Assembly (NCBI GenBank): GCA_015039465.1
Contig: MU130710.1
Coordinates: 76,857 to 140,856, forward strand
Direction: 5' to 3'
Length of the DNA: 64,000 nucleotides
Source: Phlegmacium glaucopus
Taxonomy: Eukaryota > Basidiomycota > Agaricomycetes > Agaricales > Cortinariaceae
Part shown: one piece after another, positions 57,590 to 64,000 of the stretch
Numbering within the stretch: position 1 is the first letter of the stretch
How the letters are laid out: every line of letters begins with the position of its first letter
The notes under the pieces: model-generated
What the model was told of the DNA's origin: nothing
Database searches by the model: none
Seen by the model: only the letters and a program-made list of their open reading frames with translations
Position numbers and translations under genes: made by a program

Positions 57590-57990
57590 GATATGGCTAC
57601 CCATTTTGTCTGGACCGGGCGGCCCATTTGGTCCAGACCCAATCCCAGACCCAATCCCCAAAATATTGTCTGGCTGGCTACCCATTCCATTCTGGGCTGA
57701 TACACAACAATATATGGCTACCTATTTTGTCTGGACCACCCATTTGGTCCAGACCCAATCCCAGACCTAATCCCCTGAATATTTTCTGACAGGCTGCCCA
57801 TTCTGTCCTGGGCCGATACCCAAAAATATATTTCTACCCATTTTGGTCCAGACCCCATCCTCAGAATATTTTCTGGCAGGCCACCCATTCCATCCCAGGC
57901 CAATACCCAACAATATATGGCTACCCATTTTGTCTGGACCGGGCCACCCATTTGGTCCAGACCCAAGCCACCCACGAACCCAGACCTGGT
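57590..57990. repeat. Minisatellite, right arm, inverted
   Basis: The same units in reverse complement (CCATTTGGTCCAGACCC, GGCTACCCATTTTGTCTGG), corresponding in order to about 54855-55150. Together with the left array they could pair into a cruciform or long hairpin. Confidence 0.75.
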
Positions 57991-58465
57991 TTACCCACCG
58001 GGCCAGGTCTGTTTTACCCATCGGTATATAACAACCCATAACCGGACCCTACCTTACCCACCGAGCCCAGACCTGGTTTACCCACCGGGTCAGGTCTGTT
58101 TTACCCATCGCTATATAATAACCCATAGCCGGACCCTACCTTACCCACCGGACGGTCTTTAACAAGACCCAACTGAACTTTAGATTTTTTTTTATTTTAT
58201 TTATCTATAGTCAGGTTCCTGTCTATTGTCGTCGTATTAGTCCCTTATTGTTATATTGAATGACTTCTAATGTACATACCTTAGCCCGGACGGTCTTTTA
58301 TAAGCCCCCGAGGCCAGGTCTGTTTTACCCATCGGTATATAACAACCCATAACCGGACCCTACCTTACCCACCGGACGGTCTTTTATAAGACCCCGAACC
58401 CAGACCTGGGTTACCCACCGGGCCAGGTCTGTTTTATCCATCGATATATAACAACCCATAGCCTT
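57980..58465. repeat. Second minisatellite next to the gap
   Basis: Four or so units containing CCAGACCTGGTTTACCCACC, CAGGTCTGTTTTACCCATCG, ATATAACAACCCATAACCGG and CCTACCTTACCCACCG. The array runs into the N gap, which it probably caused. Confidence 0.7.
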
Positions 58466-58797
58466 NNNNNNNNNNNNNNNNNNNNNNNNNNNNNNNNNNN
58501 NNNNNNNNNNNNNNNNNNNNNNNNNNNNNNNNNNNNNNNNNNNNNNNNNNNNNNNNNNNNNNNNNNNNNNNNNNNNNNNNNNNNNNNNNNNNNNNNNNNN
58601 NNNNNNNNNNNNNNNNNNNNNNNNNNNNNNNNNNNNNNNNNNNNNNNNNNNNNNNNNNNNNNNNNNNNNNNNNNNNNNNNNNNNNNNNNNNNNNNNNNNN
58701 NNNNNNNNNNNNNNNNNNNNNNNNNNNNNNNNNNNNNNNNNNNNNNNNNNNNNNNNNNNNNNNNNNNNNNNNNNNNNNNNNNNNNNNNNNNNNNNNN
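58466..58797. other. Assembly gap (332 N)
   Basis: Run of 332 undetermined bases inside the right arm of the large TIR element. Confidence 0.99.
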
Positions 58798-59445
58798 GGT
58801 TAACAATTATGTTCTGACCCAGTAGGCCCAGACTATTTTCTGGTTACTGATTTGGTTCTTAATTCAGGTTTGACCCGATTGTCCACAGTATTTGCCGGCA
58901 TTCAGTTATGACCTAGGCCAACAATATTTGAATTGGACCAGGTAGGCCCAGGGCTTTCATAATTCAGGTCTGACCTGATTGTCTTTTCTGGCTGGCTATC
59001 CGGGCCCAGTAAGCACAAAATATTTGTGGGTGGCCGATTCAATTATGAGCCAATGGTTTTCTGGCTGGCTATCAATTCAGTTCTGACCCGATTGCACACA
59101 ATATGTTTTGGCTGCCCATTCAGCTCTGACCAATTTTTGAGAGGGTAGTCCCGACTGCCTTGGTGGGGGGCATCAGCTCACCAGTCTATGACGGACATAT
59201 CCCAGCCATGAGCTCACTCCGCTGCTCGGACTATAACCATACATAATGCAATTTTGCGTCTCGGTCTTTGACTATACATTCTAACTATACTGGCTGATTT
59301 ATTATCCCCCAAGGTTGGTACATGACTTTATCTTGTGGATAATGGTTGACACACTGCTTTGACCTTCATATTACTATTAGAATGAGATGGTCAAAGATGG
59401 TGCAAAGCTAATGATTGGCCATCGTTTGGATGCTTTGAAGTGGTG

Positions 59446-59883
59446 TGTTACGGCGACTATAAGCTTGCACTCGCGTTCGGTGCTGGGCCAATAGACCAAG
59501 TAACTAAGGACCGTCGTACGGTTGCAATCGTGTTCAACAAGTTTAAGACTGAGGGCGACAAGTTCTGAGCAAGCTATGTAGATTAAGACCGTAAGAGTAC
59601 AAAGGTCTAAACTAGGGATCATGGCTATGGGTATGGCTCTTATATACTAAGGGGTCGAGTCAGAGATAAGGGAATGGTCCGTGCTGGGAGTATGAGTCGG
59701 TACGAGTCAGAGATAGAGGGAACGGAAGCGATAGCTAAGTATAGTACATGGAAGGTTCAGGGCAAAGGGTAAGTAGGGAAAGGGGGTGGTGTAGGAAAGG
59801 GAACGATGAAGGAAGATGTAATATGTAGTGAAGAAAGGGAAGAAAAGGGGTGGGGGCCATGCGCGTACCAGACGTTCATAACA
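59446..59883 (-). repeat. Solo LTR, minus strand, with target duplication
   Basis: 438 bp. On the minus strand it begins TGTTATGAACG and ends GTCGCCGTAACA. It is flanked on both sides by the 5-bp direct repeat TGGTG (59441-59445 and 59884-59888, plus strand). TATATAAGAGCC on the minus strand is the likely TATA box. No internal region remains, so it arose by LTR-LTR recombination. Family differs from the LTR at 60144. Confidence 0.85.
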
Positions 59884-60143
59884 TGGTGCACTTTGTAAAT
59901 ATGGTGACTGAACGGCGGGCAGTTGCTACAAAGTGCTATTAATTGAAATTTTCTGGTTTTGACACTTGGGCTAGGTTCAGGGATCACGTGTTTAGGAAAT
60001 TTTATTTACCAAAATGAGATAATGATGCGCTATTACTTTGTCCCTGCAGGCTGCAGGACTAGTATTAGTAGGTGTAAATTGAGCTGCATCACCAAACCAG
60101 ATCTGACTTGGGCAGAAACAGCCAGACTGTAAATCCTGTAAAT

Positions 60144-60722
60144 TGTTACATTCCGTTATACATTACTCCGGTCCGGCTCCGTCGGAGCTGTTTCCGGTAG
60201 TCCGTACTCCGTACAGTGCCTTCCCTTATATCCCGAACTACTCTTCCTATGTTCAACTCCGAGACTTCTCCGTGTCATCCCGGTTCCTCCATCTATACTC
60301 CAAACCCATTATCACTTCTTCGCCACTACCACTATTCTTTGTCATCATCTTTCCCATCATCAGTCAGCATACCCGCCATGGATTATTCACCCAAGAATGC
60401 AGAACCTTTCCAGAAGCAGAACGCAGCACTTATATTTATCTCTTATATTTCGGTTGCTATTCCTTTATTTATTTAAGTACTTGAAACTTGTATGTTTTCC
60501 CGCAGTTCGAATATCAACTTTGTTTCCTCCTCTTGTTCGTCCTCTAAGTCACTGAGGTCTTCCGTCTTATTACTTCTTCTTCCGTTCCGAAATCAGGACA
60601 CCTTAGGAGCTGGGCGGCACAGCACACACGCTGAGGCCAACATCCTTTCCGCTTACTGTTCCGGTTCCGTCCCGTCCATTCTGGAGTAGCTCCGACGTGA
60701 CTTCCTTGTTTTAAACTTAACA
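60144..60722 (+). repeat. Solo LTR of the gypsy family, with target duplication
   Basis: 579 bp from TGTTACATTCCG to AAACTTAACA, closely similar to the LTR at 8442-9029. It is flanked by the direct repeat TAAAT (60139-60143 and 60723-60727). Confidence 0.9.
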
Positions 60723-60727
60723 TAAAT

Positions 60728-61124
60728 CAAACTTGATTTACGGTAAATTGGCTGTAAACAAGTGACTTATGGACTCTTATTGGCTCAATTTCCACTTATT
60801 TTCTACCTTACACTACTATAACTTTGACGACGCGATGCGACGATGGTCATGTGATCACCTTCATGTGACTTTCAAAAGTTGTTGATTGATCAGTGATTGA
60901 TCTTCAACTCAAGTTCTGTCTCGTCCCTCACAACTTCACCCAGTTACCAACGGACTGATTCTATGCTGATGTTGAACAATATACTGCACCACCTATGATT
61001 CCGAAATCTGATGATAACTTGAAGTGCTATCTGTCTATGTTTTTTAAATACTAGGTCTATCTTTTCTCAGGCTGATTCATGCTGTGTCTTAGTTGCCTTG
61101 CCTTCTTCCTCTCTGACGACAACA
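60728..61124. other. Intergenic, upstream of the XPG-like gene
   Basis: About 400 bases without a gene; presumed 5' region of the nuclease gene. Confidence 0.4.
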
Positions 61125-62885
61125 ATGGGTATTCACAATCTGTGGAAGGTATGTATAGTATCTCAGTTATTTCTTATGATGTAACTGATGTTGATGCTGC
61201 CCCATCTTAGATTTTACTGCCAGCTTGCCAAACTCGGACATTCACTCAGCTCTCGGTTGCGGAAGGTTTCGAGCGGCTGTAAGGATGGTTGCATTCACAT
61301 CGGGATTGATACCAGGTGCCGTGCCGTGTGCTACTACCTTCTCTCTTCTAAGTCGGTCTAATACAGTGTAACAGCATTTGGATGAATGAAGCTCAGACGG
61401 CCATCGGCTGTGCAAAGGGTCCCAGAACTCAGGCCGGAGAGAACCCTGTCCTTCAGATCCTTTTTTTTTGTCTCTGTCGGCTTTTAGCTTTGCCCATCAT
61501 TCCAATATTTGTTTTTGATGGAAACAACCGGCCTTCTGTTAAACAAGGAGTAAAGGTGAAGGGAAAGGCTCATTGGCTGACAGAACGGCTCCAGCACTTC
61601 ATTGAAGCATTTGGATTTCACTGGTATACGGTTCTGTTGCTTTCCTCGCTTAAATTCTTGACATTTTCTCTGATCCTATATTTTAATATTTTAGGCACCT
61701 GGAGAAGCTGAGGCTGACCTGGCCGAGCTCAGTAGCCGCAACATTATTGATGGAATTGTCTCAAGCAATGGTGACACCTTCATATTTGGTGGGCGCTGTG
61801 TCATCCGCATGTAAGTTGTTAAATCAGGCACTCAATAAGGTCACTAATCATTAATCATTAGTCCAAACATTAAAAATGCTGGAGATCGAGTACATATCTA
61901 CACATCCGATGCTATTCAGTCGCATGCAAGAACTTCACTTACCTGCGAAGGATTATTTTTGTTAGCCATTCTGAACGGAGGGGATTACGACAGTGTACAT
62001 TTTCCATTTACATCATGATGCTCTTTTTTTATTTTCCTACAGGTTGGTCTTGCCGGCTGTGGCCCAACAATTGCGCATAAGCTAGCCCAAAGTGAATTAG
62101 CACCTAGCTTTTTCCACGCTGTATCAGACTTACCGAGGGAAGCGCTCTCCGATTTCCTGGCTGATTGGCGACAGACACTCAAGGTACAGTTGATGCTGGA
62201 CCGAAATGGGCTCCTTGGACGAAAGTATCTGGCTGTCACACGAAACATATCATCAAAATTCCCATCAATTGATGTCCTCCGTTACGCCTGCCCTGTTACT
62301 TCTTGGATGACCAACACCATCCCTGACACCTCTTGCTGGACTTTCTGCCAGCCCAATATTATGGCTATTGCCTCGCTCTGCAAAAAATCATTTTCATGGG
62401 GCACATCAGGACAGATTGTAGCCCAATTCCAGCAAAATGTTTGGCGAGGTGTTGTAGTGCGATACCTGCTCCAGGTATGTGTTTACTGTGGGGAATATAT
62501 ATGTTCTTACCTTTCCCATTAGGCTCCAGATCCAAACGTAGATATCAAGTGCTACATGGACAGATCTCTGTCTGAAGGGTCTTTCACCTGTTCAGGCATC
62601 CTTCACATCTACCAAGTAAAACTTGGCCCCGGCGGTCCATCAACTGGTGCAAACGTAAATGGCTATGTGATCAAGATCTCTGCATCCACCCTTATTCATG
62701 ATCCCATCGCAAATCTGGATGATATCTGCCATCATCTTGCTCTCGACGCCCCGGTTCAGGGATGTTCTGTTTGGATCCCTGCTGCGATCTTGGCATCTGC
62801 CCTACCACTGATGGTTCAATGGTTTCATGATAAATCAACAGGAAAAACGGGACCAGTCATATCCCCATCTTATCCTCCAGTATGA
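61125..62885 (+). pseudogene. XPG/GEN1-like nuclease with a frameshift
   Basis: Exons: 61125-61148, 61211-61315, 61375-61630, 61695-61810, 61862-61994, 62043-62474, 62523-62885. The start MGIHNLWK and IHIGIDTSIWMNEAQ are XPG-N motifs; APGEAEADLAEL and LNGGDYDSVGLAGCGP are XPG-I and helix-turn-helix motifs of Rad2/GEN1-type structure-specific nucleases (PIN-like fold). Two defects show. In exon 2, EGFER and CKDGCIHIGID are one base out of frame near 61270-61280. The acidic motif usually reading DSD is NGD in SSNGDTFIFG, removing one metal-binding Asp. Exons 3-7 keep phase. It is either a pseudogene, a sequencing indel, or one of the divergent PIN-like proteins expanded in agarics. Confidence 0.65.
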
Positions 62886-63231
62886 TTTTTATGTGTACCG
62901 TTTCAAAATCTTTGCTCACCTTTCTCCCCAAGGTCCTTGAGCGCCCCAAAGGTTTTTGAGGCTACATCAATCTGTGCACCCCACCTCCCAAGTAGAATCT
63001 AGATCAGTCATTAGTCTTATGTATTTATCATGTACCTTTCGATTATGAATCCTATTTTTCTCTTAGTGTGGACTCGCTTTGCTTAAAGGATTGAAATTGA
63101 TATTAACAGGGCCAATGGCAAGGCCAATAATGTAGGATTGTTCTGAGATGTAACTATTTTACAAAGGTGAAACATTGTGTCTCCTAGCGTTTATACAGTA
63201 TACCTACTCCCCGTAACTGCCTTATCAACCT
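62886..63231. other. Intergenic
   Basis: 346 bases between the XPG-like gene and the recombinase-like gene. No feature seen. Confidence 0.4.
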
Positions 63232-64000
63232 ATGACTCAAGCTTGTTCTCCTATGAAATATCAAGCCATCAATGCAAAAGAAAAAACTGCATCCCCAGCT
63301 CGGAAGAAGAGCCATTCAGCTATCTCAACCCTGAAAACCCTGCAAAAAGTAAGGAATGCAAAGTGTGTGGAATTCAGCACCGTGAAGAACACAGACAGCG
63401 CTTACAATGGTCATATTGCTCGAGGTATGCAATTCTTGAGGGAAATTGTGAAGGAAAGGAGGGAAAATGGAGAGAGGGCGTGCAGCTTAGGAATCCCTAC
63501 TGATGAGCTCGAGAGAGTGTTCGACAAGCCACCAAATCAGTATTCCGCTATGGCACTTGAGATGTTCCTGGTCCAGAAATGCTTCACAGACGGGCTGGGT
63601 TCAAGCACTTCAGATGGTATTCATGGTGCATTTGCATCCTATTGGGATACAATGTGAGTCAACTACCAGTTTTCGGTGGACCACTTACCAAAATCTTACC
63701 AGGGATAATGATTGCTATTCCGGGGCATACTCTTATGACGAAAAGCAATACAAGGTCCTTGGATGTCCCACTAGGGCCTCAGCAGTCAGATCTGTGCTCC
63801 AAGCTGTCAAAACACGAGCGCACACAAAGGGTGCTTTGGCCACTCGGAATCATGCTGAAGCTATAACAATTGAAGAAATCCAGAAGTTAATGAACTGGTC
63901 TGAGAAGAATTGTCCAAATGAGAAGCTCACCTCGACACCAGTTGAGAACATGGAAGAGTTAAAACTTTGCCTCGAGCATGGGCTGATGCGAGGTCTTTAC
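63232..64000 (+). CDS. Putative agaric recombinase-like protein, partial
   Basis: Exon 1 63232-63653, intron to 63702, exon 2 from 63703 running off the window; 239 residues visible. A basic N-terminal part (AKEKTASPARKKS) precedes a helical region with YNGHIARGMQFLREIV, FDKPPNQYSAMALEMFLVQK and TRNHAEAITIEEIQKLMNWS. The layout resembles the core-binding N-terminal half of tyrosine-recombinase-like (Crypton-type) proteins that occur in many copies in mushroom genomes. The catalytic half would lie beyond 64000, so the call rests on resemblance only. Confidence 0.4.

Larger units (their letters stand above)
54328..59272. mobile_element. Large TIR/foldback element with internal minisatellites
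   Basis: The first ~150 bases (GTCAAAGACCG..., ACAGCGGAGTGAGCTCATGG, GTGAGCTGATG, CCAAGGCAGT) recur in reverse complement at 59130-59272, making long imperfect terminal inverted repeats. Inside each arm are minisatellites built on GGTCTGGACCAAATGGGT, also in opposite orientation on the two sides (54560-55660 against 57590-57990). The ~1.4 kb centre (56200-57580) is mostly single-copy without a recognised transposase. A 332-bp gap lies in the right arm. It is probably a non-autonomous DNA element or a large palindromic amplification. Confidence 0.6.

Noticed and set aside
1..64000. tRNA, rRNA or CRISPR arrays
   Set aside because: I saw no cloverleaf with A and B boxes, no rRNA core sequence, and no regularly spaced repeats of the CRISPR kind. 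The tandem arrays are minisatellites.

Overview
The window reads as nuclear DNA of a mushroom-forming basidiomycete (Agaricomycetes). Protein genes are split by many 45-90 bp GT-AG introns, and the families fit this clade: an NB-ARC/TPR NLR, a DUF6535 membrane protein, a class 3 lipase, duplicated flavin amine oxidases, a chromodomain Ty3/gypsy element and tyrosine-recombinase retrotransposons. Genus cannot be told from the sequence.

The strongest observation is that two blocks are written as mirror images: reversed but not complemented. Block 1 (about 50-1658), read backwards letter by letter, gives the end of a reverse transcriptase-RNase H and the first half of a tyrosine recombinase. That half then runs in frame into the normally written second half at 1659-2207. 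Block 2 (about 14748-17467, including the 381-bp N gap), read backwards, gives the missing 3' part of the gypsy element that starts at 8442: its antisense zinc-finger gene, polypurine tract and the first 351 bases of the 3' LTR. No known biological process makes such a sequence, so a data-handling artefact is the simplest explanation. Any annotation taken from these blocks as written is spurious.

Layout: 1-2207 tyrosine-recombinase retroelement; 2843-3170 doubtful small gene; 3845-7036 NLR with eight near-identical TPR units; 8442-~18015 decayed gypsy chromovirus with a nested TIR element; 18314-20406 nest of a gag-only LTR element, a TIR element and a foldback element. A gene-rich core follows: polyamine oxidase-like gene 1 (21640-23654), Munc13-like secretion factor (24105-29062, minus), divergent ER chaperone LHS1/GRP170 ending in HDEL (29229-32369), a conserved unknown (32981-34305, minus) and a Lon protease with a peroxisomal SRL end (34393-37957, minus). 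A young, apparently intact Ngaro-like retrotransposon with split direct repeats sits at 38162-43645. Then come a secreted class 3 lipase (44557-46122, minus), a DUF6535 protein (46953-49285, minus) and polyamine oxidase-like gene 2 (50877-52885, minus), which has exactly the exon pattern of copy 1.

The right end is repeat-rich: a second copy of the TIR family (53303-53901), a ~5 kb element with long terminal inverted repeats and internal minisatellites (54328-59272, with a 332-bp gap), two solo LTRs with 5-bp target duplications, an XPG-like nuclease gene with a frameshift, and the start of a putative recombinase cut by the window end.

Exon joins were worked out by hand from splice signals, reading phase and family expectation. 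All listed multi-exon genes keep phase throughout except the XPG-like one.
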